In this document: positions 34,413 to 43,900 of the stretch, in pieces
Layout: every line of letters begins with the position of its first letter
Position numbering within the stretch: position 1 is the stretch's first letter
Source of the DNA: Acidobacteriota bacterium
GTDB lineage: Bacteria > Acidobacteriota > Terriglobia > Terriglobales > Acidobacteriaceae
Reading direction: 5' to 3'
Length of the DNA stretch: 64,000 nucleotides
NCBI GenBank assembly: GCA_021803035.1
Contig: JAJZME010000075.1
Location: forward strand, 51,268-115,267
Made by a program: the position numbers and the translations under genes
The notes under the pieces: generated by a model
Told to the model about the DNA's origin: nothing
Database searches by the model: none
The model's input: the letters and a program-made list of their open reading frames with translations, nothing else

Positions 34413-36433
34413 GCGCGGATGCTGTTCAAACGGGCCTGGGGACCGCCGGCTCCGATGCCGCGGCCTGCGCGCCAGAGACGGCCAGTTCGATTGAGCCGCT
34501 GATCGAGCACCAGTCGCTGGAGGCCGACATTGCCTGCGCCGGATTTGGCCCGGCCATGGGCGGCTTTCTTACCACGCTCAGCCGCGCCTGGACCGAAAAC
34601 CCCGCCGATCCCGCCTTTGAGAGCAGGGTTGCGCCGGGCATGCCGCTGCAGGTGCTCTGCTACGAGCGCGCCGACGATATCGGCGCCGGCGTGAGCGGCG
34701 TGGTAACGCGCGCCGAGGGAATTCGCGCTAGCTTTCCCAAGCTGAACCCCGATGAGATCCCCATGGCCGCCGAGGTGCGCCGGGAGCGCGTGCTTTACCT
34801 GCTGGACCCAGTGGGTGCCAGCCGGCGCTCCTCGCTGCTGCGTTGTGGAGATGCTTTGCTGCGCGGCGCGGGCCGGCTCGTGGGCCTGAAAGATCATGCG
34901 CTGGAGCTGCCCTGGACGCCCGCGTTTCTGCACAAGCAGGGCGGGCTGGTGATGTCCATCGGGCAGTTCAACCAGTGGGTAGGGGCGCAGTTGATGGGCG
35001 CCGGGCTGGTGCAGATCTGGCCGGGCACGCCGGTGAGCGCGCCCATTTTTGCTGAGCCGCCTGTGATGACTGTGAACGGCGGCAAGCGGCGCTGCGGCGT
35101 TCGCGGGTTGAGGCTGGCCGATCAGGGCGTGGACCGGTTCGGCGCACCGGCTGAAGGCTTCATGGCAGGAATGGACGTTCACGCGCGGTTGACCGTGGTC
35201 GGCGACGGGCCGGTGGGCGCGGTGGGGCAGGCGCTTGACGAGAAGCTGGGGCTGCCGCTGGGCCACGCACGGCGCGAATGGGGGCTGGGCATGAAGATGG
35301 TGATCGAGCTGCCGCCGGACTCCTCTAACCCGCACCAGTTGGACCAGAACACCCTGGCTGCCGACGGCGTGCCAAAGGGCGGCGGCAAAGACGAGCGGCT
35401 GCTGCCGGGAACTGTCTGGCACACCTTCGGCTATCCGGAGCCGGAGATCTTCGGCTTTCTTTATGTGCATCCCAACCGGCTGGTTTCGGTGGGCATCTTC
35501 GTACCGTCCTGGATGGGCAATCCGGCGCGCACGGCTTACCGCTACCTGCAGCATTACATCCAGCATCCGGCGCTGTGGAAGCACCTCAAGGACGGCACGC
35601 TGCGTTCGTGGGGCGCCAAATCGCTGGATGAATCGGGCCGCCGCGGCGAGCCGTTCCTGGTGGGCGACGGATTTGCGCGCATTGGCGAGGGCTCGGGCTC
35701 GACCAACATGCTCACCGGCTCGGGCGTGGACGAGGCCTGGACCACCGGCACGCAACTGGGCGAGGCGGTGCTGGAACTGCTGCGCGCGGGCAGGCCGTTT
35801 ACCGAAGAGAATCTTGCCGCTACTTACGAAGCACGCCGCCGCGCAAGCCGCGTTGAGCGCGGCTCACGGCAGGCCGAGCATGCGCGCGACGGATTCCATC
35901 ACGGTTTTGTGCGCGGGCTGATGGGGATGGCGCTGGCGGGGCTGAGTGGCGGGAAGCTGTCGCTGGATGCGCATATTCCGCCCGCCGCCGAACAGATCCG
36001 GCCGCTGCCGCCGCAGATGAAAGGCCTGAAGCTGAAGAAGGCCGTTACGGCGGCGATGGAAGACGGACGCCCGCTGCACGATGCGCTGATGTCGGCGCGC
36101 GGCTGGCCGGAGATTCCGTTTGATGGCCGTTTGCTGGTCACGCACCAGGACGCACTGCTGATGGGCGGCAAGGTGCAGGCCATGGCCGGTTTTGCCGATC
36201 ACGTCGTCTTCCACAACCGCGGCCTGTGCATTGGGTGCGAAGTGAAGACCTGCGCCGCCATGTGTTCCGGCCAGGCCATCACCGTGGGCACTGACGGCAT
36301 GCCGGCCTTCGAGCGCGAGAAGTGCGTGCACTGCGGCGCATGCTTGTGGAACTGCGCGCAGTCCGCCGACGGAGTGCATGGGAATATCGAATTTCGCGCG
36401 GGCTCGGGAGGGCTGCATTCGGCGGAGAACTAG
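34409..36433 (+). CDS. ETF:quinone oxidoreductase (FixC-like) with fused iron-sulphur domain
   Basis: 674 aa, ATG overlapping the previous stop (ATGA). The N-terminal FAD domain contains ACAGFGPAMGGFLTTL in place of the usual GxGxxG text, and GDGFARIGEGSGSTNML is the second FAD block. The C-terminus has eight cysteines as CIGCEVKTCAAMC and CVHCGACLWNC, room for up to two [4Fe-4S] clusters, where ETF-QO/FixX normally has one. It passes electrons from ETF to (mena)quinone at the membrane. Member of the ACAD-ETF operon. Confidence 0.85.
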   Translation: MSADAVQTGLGTAGSDAAACAPETASSIEPLIEHQSLEADIACAGFGPAMGGFLTTLSRAWTENPADPAFESRVAPGMPLQVLCYERADDIGAGVSGVVTRAEGIRASFPKLNPDEIPMAAEVRRERVLYLLDPVGASRRSSLLRCGDALLRGAGRLVGLKDHALELPWTPAFLHKQGGLVMSIGQFNQWVGAQLMGAGLVQIWPGTPVSAPIFAEPPVMTVNGGKRRCGVRGLRLADQGVDRFGAPAEGFMAGMDVHARLTVVGDGPVGAVGQALDEKLGLPLGHARREWGLGMKMVIELPPDSSNPHQLDQNTLAADGVPKGGGKDERLLPGTVWHTFGYPEPEIFGFLYVHPNRLVSVGIFVPSWMGNPARTAYRYLQHYIQHPALWKHLKDGTLRSWGAKSLDESGRRGEPFLVGDGFARIGEGSGSTNMLTGSGVDEAWTTGTQLGEAVLELLRAGRPFTEENLAATYEARRRASRVERGSRQAEHARDGFHHGFVRGLMGMALAGLSGGKLSLDAHIPPAAEQIRPLPPQMKGLKLKKAVTAAMEDGRPLHDALMSARGWPEIPFDGRLLVTHQDALLMGGKVQAMAGFADHVVFHNRGLCIGCEVKTCAAMCSGQAITVGTDGMPAFEREKCVHCGACLWNCAQSADGVHGNIEFRAGSGGLHSAEN

Positions 36434-36472
36434 ATAGTGAGGAAATGTTCCGCGCGAATTGAGGAAAGAGAT

Positions 36473-37285
36473 ATGTCAAATCCACTTCACATCGTCGTTT
36501 GCGCCGGGATCGTGCCCGATCCGCTGCAAACGCTGGAGCCGGTGAGCGGGCCGCACGGCCCTGGCCTCAAGAACGAAATGGTGCTGCCCGCGGTGCTGGA
36601 TCCCTGGGCAGCGAGCGCGCTTTACGAGGCGGCGCATCTGGCGGCAAAGCATCCCGGCAGCAAGGTCTGGCTTGTTGCCCTTGGCCCCAAGGCCAAGCTG
36701 CAGCAGGTGATGATGACCGTGGCGCAGAAGGCGGGCTTTGAGCTGGTGCCGGTCGACGGCCCCATCGGAGGATTTCCCGATGCGCATTCGACCGCGGCCG
36801 TGCTGGCCGAGACGATCAGCGCCATTGCGGGACTGGACAAGACCCGGCTGCTGCTGTTCGGAGGCTGGGAGTCGGCTTCGCGCGGCGCGGGCATCACGCT
36901 CCAGCTCATTGGCGAGATCCTTGGCATTACCGACCAGTTTCAGGGCGTGGACCGGATCGATATGCGCGCTGACTGCTCGTTCGAGGTGCTGGAGCGCGTG
37001 GAAGGCGGCATGCATCAGGAGTCGGTTTGCGCCGGGCTGCCCGCGGTGCTGGGCTGGGCTACCGGCACTCTGGCCGAGCCGCGCAACAATCCGCAGACGG
37101 GCATGAGCAACATGCGGACCATCCTGCCGGCGCTGCAAAAAGCGCGGCCTGTGGCGCTCAGTGGCGACAGCCTGCGTTATGTTGCGGTGAGCCTGCCCAG
37201 GCAGCAACGCGCCACGCGTGTGGTCAAAGATATGTCGCCCGACGAGATTGCGCGCGAGTTGGTCGAGTGGATGGGGGCGGAGTGA
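36473..37285 (+). CDS. etfB: Electron transfer flavoprotein beta subunit
   Basis: 270 aa from ATG 36473 (MSNPLHIVVCAGIVPDPLQTLEP). ETF-beta features are the N-terminal nucleotide-binding HIVVCAGIVPDP, DPWAASALYEAAHLA, and VERVEGG-like VLERVEGGMHQESVCAGLPAVLGW. With EtfA it carries FAD/AMP and accepts electrons from the acyl-CoA dehydrogenase. The gene overlaps the next by one base (TGATG). Confidence 0.88.
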   Translation: MSNPLHIVVCAGIVPDPLQTLEPVSGPHGPGLKNEMVLPAVLDPWAASALYEAAHLAAKHPGSKVWLVALGPKAKLQQVMMTVAQKAGFELVPVDGPIGGFPDAHSTAAVLAETISAIAGLDKTRLLLFGGWESASRGAGITLQLIGEILGITDQFQGVDRIDMRADCSFEVLERVEGGMHQESVCAGLPAVLGWATGTLAEPRNNPQTGMSNMRTILPALQKARPVALSGDSLRYVAVSLPRQQRATRVVKDMSPDEIARELVEWMGAE

Positions 37286-38316
37286 TGGCGATGGAATCGA
37301 TTCTTGTCCTGACGCATGGCAATGAAGCTTCCGCGTTGACGAAGGCTTCGCTTGAAGCGGTCGCAGCCGGCATGGGGCTTGCCTCGCGCCTGGGCGCGCC
37401 GCTGAGCATCGGCATTGTGGCCGCCGATGGGTCTGCCGCGGCCAGTGCCCTGGCTTCGGCCGGCGCGCGGTTGCTGGCGGTCTCAGGCGCGGCCTTTGCG
37501 CAGCCGCGTTACGCCACGGACGCCGCCGCGTGCCAGGCGCTTTGCCGCGCGGCCCGGGCCAGCATCGTGCTCGCTCCCGAGAGCGCGCGGTTTGCGCGTG
37601 TAATGGCCGGGGTGGCGCACCGGCTGGGCGGCTTCATCGATACTCACATCACCGCGCTGGGCGGCGCTGAACACGTGGAAGTGACGCGCTGGTTCTATCG
37701 CCAGCGCGTGGAGGCGGTGCTGAGCCGCGCCGCGCGGCCGTGGTTTCTGCTGCTGGATGCGGGCACGCACGCAGCATTTGCCGGCGCGCCGGGAAGCGCG
37801 CAGACGGAGCAGGTCGCGGTGGAGTTGCCAGCGCCGCACACCACGGTGACGGGACTGCGCGCTCCGCAGCAGGGCGCGCAGACAATCCGGCCCGATGCCG
37901 GGCTGCTGTTTGTTGCCGGCGCCGGCTGGACCAAGAAGCAGGCCGACGGGCAGGTGCATACCAGCGAGGCGGGCCAGATCATTCTGGAGTTTCTCCGCGG
38001 GAGTGGCGCGTCGCTGGGCAGCAGCAAGTCACTGGTGGATCAGGGCAGCGAAGGACAGCCGGTGCTGCCGTTCCTTACGCACCTGAACCAGGTGGGGCAG
38101 ACGGGCGCGACGCCGCGGCATCCCAAAGGGCTCTCCACCTGCTGCCACGGCGAGGAGCCGCATGTGGTGGGCTGGCGCTTCATCGGCGAACGGCGCGCCA
38201 TCTCGCTCGATCCCAACTGCGGCTGGACGCGCGGCAAGGCCGATGTGGTCTACGTGGCCGACGCCTTCCAGGTGATGACGAAGGTGAACGCGCTGCTGGC
38301 GGCGAGGAAGGCGTAG
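37285..38316 (+). CDS. etfA: Electron transfer flavoprotein alpha subunit, divergent FAD region
   Basis: 343 aa from ATG 37285. The N-terminal ETF domain and the GWTKKQADGQ..ILEFLRGSGASLGSSKSLVD segment correspond to EtfA. The C-terminal FAD-binding block departs from consensus: after GQTG comes ATPRHPKGLSTCCHGEEPHVVGWRF where typical EtfA has an AVGISGAIQH-like segment, and SLDPNCGWTRGKADVVYVAD replaces the NKDPEAPIF/ADYGIVGD text. FAD may bind differently or be absent. The alpha subunit role follows from position and fold. Confidence 0.8.
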   Translation: MAMESILVLTHGNEASALTKASLEAVAAGMGLASRLGAPLSIGIVAADGSAAASALASAGARLLAVSGAAFAQPRYATDAAACQALCRAARASIVLAPESARFARVMAGVAHRLGGFIDTHITALGGAEHVEVTRWFYRQRVEAVLSRAARPWFLLLDAGTHAAFAGAPGSAQTEQVAVELPAPHTTVTGLRAPQQGAQTIRPDAGLLFVAGAGWTKKQADGQVHTSEAGQIILEFLRGSGASLGSSKSLVDQGSEGQPVLPFLTHLNQVGQTGATPRHPKGLSTCCHGEEPHVVGWRFIGERRAISLDPNCGWTRGKADVVYVADAFQVMTKVNALLAARKA

Positions 38317-38407
38317 GCGAACAGCGGCCTGCGGCGCGGTTCATGTTTTTCCACGCCGCGCCGATAAGCTCTCTGTCGGTTGAGATGTGCGACGGAGGCA
38401 AGGCACG

Positions 38408-39361
38408 TTGAGCTCGCTACGAAGCGCCGCGCTATACAGGTTCCCAACTACTTCCGCCGGCGTTCCATCTGCCGGATTGACGCCCACGGGTCCCGAGCCG
38501 GCGCAGACCGCGCGCATCGTCGGGGTAAGCGCGGCGTGGCGCAAGCTGCTGATGCAGGCCGAGATGGCCGCGCCGCACTTACATGTGGCCTCCATTGAGG
38601 GCGAACACGGCACAGGCAAGCACACCCTGGCGCGCTATCTCTTCAGCCGTTCTCCGCTGGCGGGCGCGGCGTTTCAGCGCAGCGATGCGCGGGAGTGGCT
38701 GGCGACGGATGCTGATGCGGCCACGCTGTCGGGGTTCCTCTATCTTGACCGCGTGGACCTGCTGACGCCTCCCGGGCAGGGACTGCTTTTGCGCGTGCTG
38801 CGCGCGCTGGAGGGCCAGCAGCCCGGCAGGGCCGTGCTGCTGGCCTCGTCGCAGACGCCGCTGCGCCAGATGGCCGCCCAGGGCTTTCTGCTGCCCGATC
38901 TGGCCTTCCGCCTGACCGCCGTCCGCTTCGTTGTTCCACCGCTGCGCCAGCGCCGCGAAGACATCGCGCCGCTGGCCCAGGCTCTGCTCGACCGGCTGTG
39001 CAATCGCTACCAACTGCGGCCGGTGGTCTTTGCCTCCGGCGCGCTGGCGCGGCTCTTGCAGCACAACTGGCCGGGCAACGTGCGCGAACTGGCCGGCGTG
39101 CTGGAGACGGCCCTCCTTGAGGCCGTCGACGGCGTCATCCGTCCCGGCGATCTGGCCTTGCACTGCGGCGCCGAGCCGTTGCCCGAGGCGCATCCTGCTG
39201 CCCGCGCTGAAGACCTGTCTCTGGACGCCATGATCCGGCACCACGTGCAGTACGTGCTCGAACTCAATCGCGGCAATAAACTCCGTGCTGCCCGGCAGTT
39301 ACGCATCAGCCGTTCGACGCTTTACCGTATCCTCGGCAACCAGAGCCTTTTGCCGCGCTGA
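38408..39361 (+). CDS. AAA+/Fis-type regulator lacking GAFTGA
   Basis: 317 aa from TTG 38408 (GGAGG nine bases upstream; GTG 38387 is an in-frame alternative). Walker A is GEHGTGKHTLARYLF. The sensor/arginine region reads PLRQRREDIAPLAQALL and HNWPGNVRELAGVLE, and a C-terminal Fis helix-turn-helix ends in LRAARQLRISRSTLYRILG. The stretch that should hold the sigma-54-contacting GAFTGA loop is short and lacks it; FLYLDRVDLL replaces the Walker B of bEBPs. It probably controls the operon by a sigma-54-independent mode. 91 bp after etfA. Confidence 0.8.
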   Translation: MSSLRSAALYRFPTTSAGVPSAGLTPTGPEPAQTARIVGVSAAWRKLLMQAEMAAPHLHVASIEGEHGTGKHTLARYLFSRSPLAGAAFQRSDAREWLATDADAATLSGFLYLDRVDLLTPPGQGLLLRVLRALEGQQPGRAVLLASSQTPLRQMAAQGFLLPDLAFRLTAVRFVVPPLRQRREDIAPLAQALLDRLCNRYQLRPVVFASGALARLLQHNWPGNVRELAGVLETALLEAVDGVIRPGDLALHCGAEPLPEAHPAARAEDLSLDAMIRHHVQYVLELNRGNKLRAARQLRISRSTLYRILGNQSLLPR

Positions 39362-39506
39362 CCGCGGCTTCCCAAGCCGCGCCCCCGGCGAGAGATTCCG
39401 GCCGTGAGTGAAGCGGCAGACAACCGTCCGCGATGAGCCGGGCGCGATACGCGGCTTGAGACAGCCCTGTAAAACTGCCGGCGAAACGCCTACAATTCTC
39501 CTTGTC

Positions 39507-39818
39507 ATGGCAAAAGCGAAAGAAAGCACGTTGTTTGAAGTTGCCTGTCCGGACTGTGGCGCAATGCTGAAGATCGACGCCGCCACGAAGTTGGTCGTCA
39601 GTCATACTCCCGCGCCGCGCAAGCGCACATTTGAAGATCTGGAGATGGCGGCCAAAGCCATGCGCGAGCAGGACGAGCGCAAGGAATCGATCTTTCGCCA
39701 GTCGGTGGATGCGGAGCGGAACAAGGCCGACCTGCTGGAAAAGAAGTTTGCCGAGGCGCTGCGCAAGGCCAAGGACGCGCCGGAAGGCAAGCCACTGCGT
39801 GACTTCGATCTGGAGTAA
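39507..39818 (+). CDS. Small zinc-ribbon/coiled-coil protein, unknown
   Basis: 103 aa. An N-terminal CPDCGAMLKIDAATK half-ribbon (one CxxC only) is followed by a charged helical region with DERKESIFRQSVDAERNKADLLEKKFAEALRKA. A TACAAT -10-like hexamer at 39491-39496 lies ten bases before the ATG, so the leader would be very short. Related small proteins are common in Acidobacteriota; the function is unknown. Confidence 0.65.
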   Translation: MAKAKESTLFEVACPDCGAMLKIDAATKLVVSHTPAPRKRTFEDLEMAAKAMREQDERKESIFRQSVDAERNKADLLEKKFAEALRKAKDAPEGKPLRDFDLE

Positions 39819-39928
39819 CAGAAGGTATTCCGGGGGCGCAAGAAAGTTCTGAGCCCCCGCGGTTTCGAGAGATACTCAAATCACCGTTCTGCGTTGCCGC
39901 CGGCGGCGCCGGGATGGAAGGAGAAACC

Positions 39929-40276
39929 ATGGTGGTTGTACCGCTATCCAAGCCGGTAGATGATCCGGAAAACACCCCTGAGGCGGGCGCGCACGCTTGC
40001 GATGCGATGAACATGGTCCGGTTTGCGGCCGCGGGAACTCTAGTAGCAGGCGGCGCACTGCTGTTGACCGGCAATCGGCGCACGGGCATGCTGGCGGCTG
40101 CCGCGGGAACCGCCCTGACCATGCTGGACCAACAGGAAACGCTGCGTCACTGGTGGAACGCCTTGCCCGGCTATCTGGATCAGGCACAGGCGCTGCTGAC
40201 GCGCATGCAGGGAGCGGTCGACGACGTGACCGTCCAGCAGGAAAAGTTGCGGAAGGTTTTCGCCCGTACCTCTTGA
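39929..40276 (+). CDS. Small membrane-associated protein, unknown
   Basis: 115 aa from ATG 39929, six bases after AAGGAG. A hydrophobic region (FAAAGTLVAGGALLLTG...MLAAAAGTALTML) could form two short spans, followed by an amphipathic helical tail (DQAQALLTRMQGAVDDVTVQQEKLRKVFA). No family recognised. It is convergent with the prenyltransferase gene, 38 bp apart. Confidence 0.6.
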   Translation: MVVVPLSKPVDDPENTPEAGAHACDAMNMVRFAAAGTLVAGGALLLTGNRRTGMLAAAAGTALTMLDQQETLRHWWNALPGYLDQAQALLTRMQGAVDDVTVQQEKLRKVFARTS

Positions 40277-40314
40277 GTTCTGAATTCGGCTTGGCGGATT
40301 CCGGAAAACAATCT

Positions 40315-41205
40315 TCAGTTCTTCCGCTCGACCAGATAGCGCGCGACGGACTTGAGCCCTTCAGCTTGGCGGCCATAGGGTTCGAGCGCGGCAAAGGCCT
40401 CGTCGATTAGCTGAGCGGCGTCGCGCAGGCTCTGCTCGATGCCGTAGACCGCCGGCCAGGTGGCTTTTTCCGTTGCCGCATCCTTACCCGCCGTCTTGCC
40501 CAGATGCTCGGAATCCACGGTCAGGTCGAGCACATCGTCCACAATCTGAAAGGCCAGACCCGCCTTGCGGCCGAAGCGGTCGAGGCGGGCCACATCGCTG
40601 GCGTCCGCTCCTCCGTATACCCCGCCAGCCACCACACTCACCCGGATGAGCGCGCCGGTTTTGGCGCGATGAATGGCTTCGACACGTTCCGGCGTGGGCT
40701 TCAGATGCTCGCTTTCCAGATCCAGCACCTGACCGCCGATCATGCCTTCCACGGTGCCGATGGCGTTGGCCACGAGGGCAATAATCTGCACGGTGGCAGC
40801 GGGCGGCAAGTCGAGGCCGGCGAGCACCTCGAAGGCGCGGGTCTGCAGCGCGTCGCCGGCCAGGATGGCGATGGCCTCGCCGAAGGCCACATGGCAGGTG
40901 GGCTTGCCGCGGCGCAGGTCGTCATTGTCGAGCGCCGGCAGGTCGTCATGAATCAGCGAGTAGGTGTGCAGCATTTCCAGCGCCGCGCCCAAACGTTCAA
41001 TGCCTTTGGGTCGCGTGCCGGCAATGGCGGTGCCGGCCTGCATGGCCAGCACCGGCCGCAGCCGTTTGCCGCCGGCAAAGACCGAATGGCGCATGGCTCC
41101 GTGAATCGAGGCGGGAACCGTCTCGGCGGAGGGAATCAGTTCTTCAAGCGCATGGTCGGTCAGCTCCGCGCCTTCCAGAATCAGAGACTTTACGTCGGCA
41201 GGCAT
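40315..41205 (-). CDS. ispA: Polyprenyl (farnesyl/geranylgeranyl) diphosphate synthase
   Basis: 296 aa from ATG 41205 (ATG 41217 is possible). First aspartate-rich motif HDDLPALDNDDLRRG (Asp87, Asp88) with the DDxxxxD spacing, GKRLRP near residue 46, and the second motif QIVDDVLD define a short-chain trans-prenyltransferase of the IspA class. It makes FPP or GGPP for quinones and undecaprenol. Product length is not certain from the residues before the first motif. Confidence 0.92.
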   Translation of the reverse strand: MPADVKSLILEGAELTDHALEELIPSAETVPASIHGAMRHSVFAGGKRLRPVLAMQAGTAIAGTRPKGIERLGAALEMLHTYSLIHDDLPALDNDDLRRGKPTCHVAFGEAIAILAGDALQTRAFEVLAGLDLPPAATVQIIALVANAIGTVEGMIGGQVLDLESEHLKPTPERVEAIHRAKTGALIRVSVVAGGVYGGADASDVARLDRFGRKAGLAFQIVDDVLDLTVDSEHLGKTAGKDAATEKATWPAVYGIEQSLRDAAQLIDEAFAALEPYGRQAEGLKSVARYLVERKN

Positions 41206-41326
41206 AGAACCAATCATAACCGAGGCGGAGTGAGCCTGCGCTCCGCAAACGGATAACCGTGATCGCCGGTACGGGAGACCGGACACATTACGCGCCTGCA
41301 CGCACGCGGCAATGGGCCGCCGCCCC

Positions 41327-43837
41327 TCATGGCGCCAGGCGCAGCGTGTGCCGGGTCTGCGCGGCTACTGCTGATCGGGTGAAGGGAAGCAGAAAAGTCT
41401 TGCCCGTATACCAGTCATTCCACTGGTCGCGGAAGTAGGGGCTGAGCGGGTTGCCGCTTTCGCCCAGCACGATGTTTTCCGTGGAGGCGTCAATGTCGCC
41501 CCAGTCCATGGTGAAACGCTGCGAGGGGCCGAAGGCGCGGCCCACCTGCTTGATGGTGGTGCGGTCGCCGCTGAGGGGCAGCGGGCCGACTCCGGCAATT
41601 CTGCCCAGGAAGGGCAGAAAGCGCACCAGCGGATGCTCGATCTGGATGATGTGCCAGCTTCCGTAAGTCCATTTGGCCACGTTGCGCGGAGCATGCCCGT
41701 CTTGCATGCCCTGGCGCACCGCGGCGGTCAAAAGCGCATTCCAGCTCTTGTAACCGGGCGGCAGCCAGGCCGGGTCCTGGTTCATGACGATCTCTTCTTC
41801 GGCATAAATGGACTCGGTCCAGTGATAGTCCCTGGTTTTGCGGCCCAGCTTGGGTTTGAGAATCATCTGCCAAAGAGCCCGGCGCCCCCAGTCGACTACC
41901 GAAGCGGCGGCGGAGTTTGTTGTGAGCCGGCCATCCCAGGTGCGCATCAGGTTGGCGGCCTGACGCAGCCGCGGGCTTGCATTGGGAGTCTGCTCGATGG
42001 CGCGGGCAAAGCGCTGGGCGAATTCGTGGTCCACCGCGCTGTAAATGTCGGTTTGAACCGCGAGCATGTCATGCCGCGTAAGGCCGCTGCGGCCTTGCAG
42101 CAGCTTGTAGATGCGCTGCGCGCGATAGGGCTCGCCCCACTCAAGCGTGATCGGGTAGGGAGTCTTGCTGGTGGTCACGCGCGAATTGGCGGTGGCCAGA
42201 AAACCCGACGGCGGATTGAACGCATGGGGCATGTCGGCGAAGGGAATATATCCCTCCCACACGTTGCTGTCGCTCGCGATGAGATTTTCCGTGAGTCCTT
42301 TGGAGCGGATCGGAATGCGGCCCACGGCCTGGTAGGCGATATTGCCCTTGTTGTCGGCGTAGACCACGTTCTGCGTGGGCCAGCACCAGTCGGCCAGCGC
42401 CGCGGAAAACTGCGCCCAGTTTGACGCCGTGTCCATCGCGTAGAGCGGGATCGTGTTCAGCGACGGATCATAGAGCGTCCACTTCAGGGCGATGGGCGGC
42501 GCGTTCTGGCCCAGCAGCGGGTTCAGCAGCGGCCCGTTGTTGGTGAGACGAACATCGAGGGTCACGTTGCGGCCGCCGCGCACGCGGATGGTTTCGCGGT
42601 CGATCTTCAGCAGCTTCCAGCCGCCCGGCGAGCTGCCGCCCGGAGGCTGGTAGTAATCGCCTTTGCCGTTGAGCTTTTCCACGTAGAGGTCCTGCACATC
42701 GCCACCCAGCGCGGTGAATCCCCAGGCCACATGCTGGTTATGCCCGGCGATCACGTAGGGCATTCCCGGCAGCGTGACGCCGACGACGTGAATCCCCGGC
42801 GCGCGTAGGCCCGCCATGTACCAGATGTTGGGCACGGTGAGGTTCAGGTGCATGTCGTTCGAGAGCAGAGGCTTGCCGCTGGCCGTGTGAGCGCCGGAAA
42901 CCACCCAGTTGTTTGAGCCGGCCTGACAATTGTTGCAGGCCGGCATCCCCAGCAGCGCGGCCAGGCTGCTAGGAATGCGCGTGGACGGCACGGCAAAGTT
43001 GGGCAGCGGATCGGGCAACGAGTTGTCCGCCTTGTCCCGTGCCCTGGTGGCGTGATGCGACGTTTGCGCCTGGCCGGCCTTCGGAAGCTGGCCGGTGGGC
43101 GGATGATCGCGCCAGGAGCCGACAGGATAGAGATCGGCTTCCAACTTGGCGTTGTGCAGGCGGGCTTCCACCTTGCCATATGTGAGCTTGGTGAGGACGT
43201 GCGTGTCCAGCGTTTCCACCAGCATCAGGCCCACGCTGATGGAGTCCACCCCGGTCCACGGCGCGGGGCGATAGAAGAGCAGCTTGAACTCCGGCGGCAG
43301 CGAGTTGGTCGCTTCGCAGTGCGCGATGTAGTCATTGACGCCGCGCGCGTAGTCGTCGAGCCGCTCGCGTTCCGCGGCCGGCAGGTGGTTGTAGATGCGA
43401 CGGGCCATGTTGCCGATCTCCAGCACCCGCTGCTGCTCATCGTGCTTCAGCAGCGAGGGGCCGAGAATCGCCGCCAGCCTGCCCTGAGCGTTGCGGCGGA
43501 GCATGTCCATCTGCCAGAGGCGGTCCTGCGCCGTCACGTAGCCTTGCGCAATGAAGAGATCGTTCTCTGTGGCCGCATCGATGTAGGGAACGCCGTGTGT
43601 GTCGCGGCGCACCGTTACCGGCGCGGAAAGCCCGGGAACGTGTGCGATGCCGTCGAGCTTAGGCAAAGCGGCGCGGGCGGCGGCGCGCAGCCACAGCAGG
43701 CCGGCGACGGCAATCAGCACAGCCGCCGCCAGCGCGCCTCCGGCGGAGCACAGCGTGATCTGCCCCCAGCGCCGCCTGCGGCGTCGAGCCGCGGCCGAGC
43801 GTTCCGAGGCGGATTCCGGCGAATGCGGGCTGGGCAT
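41327..43837 (-). CDS. Penicillin-acylase-family N-terminal nucleophile hydrolase
   Basis: 836 aa. An N-terminal transmembrane/signal anchor (about 27-50) is followed by the alpha-subunit-like region (VTVRRDTHGVPYIDA, AQGYVTAQDRLWQMDMLRR). The autocatalytic junction is CQAGSNNWVVSG, with nucleophile Ser308 after Gly, and the beta chain shows SNDMHLNLTVPNIWYMAGLR and TALGGDVQDLYVEK. Members cleave amide bonds of penicillins, cephalosporins or acyl-homoserine lactones; the substrate here is unknown. Convergent with no partner; CPBP protease upstream on the same strand. Confidence 0.9.
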   Translation of the reverse strand: MPSPHSPESASERSAAARRRRRRWGQITLCSAGGALAAAVLIAVAGLLWLRAAARAALPKLDGIAHVPGLSAPVTVRRDTHGVPYIDAATENDLFIAQGYVTAQDRLWQMDMLRRNAQGRLAAILGPSLLKHDEQQRVLEIGNMARRIYNHLPAAERERLDDYARGVNDYIAHCEATNSLPPEFKLLFYRPAPWTGVDSISVGLMLVETLDTHVLTKLTYGKVEARLHNAKLEADLYPVGSWRDHPPTGQLPKAGQAQTSHHATRARDKADNSLPDPLPNFAVPSTRIPSSLAALLGMPACNNCQAGSNNWVVSGAHTASGKPLLSNDMHLNLTVPNIWYMAGLRAPGIHVVGVTLPGMPYVIAGHNQHVAWGFTALGGDVQDLYVEKLNGKGDYYQPPGGSSPGGWKLLKIDRETIRVRGGRNVTLDVRLTNNGPLLNPLLGQNAPPIALKWTLYDPSLNTIPLYAMDTASNWAQFSAALADWCWPTQNVVYADNKGNIAYQAVGRIPIRSKGLTENLIASDSNVWEGYIPFADMPHAFNPPSGFLATANSRVTTSKTPYPITLEWGEPYRAQRIYKLLQGRSGLTRHDMLAVQTDIYSAVDHEFAQRFARAIEQTPNASPRLRQAANLMRTWDGRLTTNSAAASVVDWGRRALWQMILKPKLGRKTRDYHWTESIYAEEEIVMNQDPAWLPPGYKSWNALLTAAVRQGMQDGHAPRNVAKWTYGSWHIIQIEHPLVRFLPFLGRIAGVGPLPLSGDRTTIKQVGRAFGPSQRFTMDWGDIDASTENIVLGESGNPLSPYFRDQWNDWYTGKTFLLPFTRSAVAAQTRHTLRLAP

Positions 43838-43900
43838 TGGTTTTCCACAGAATACTGCCGTTGAAGCGCCGCGCCCGGCGCGCCGCGAACGGCGGCTTAT

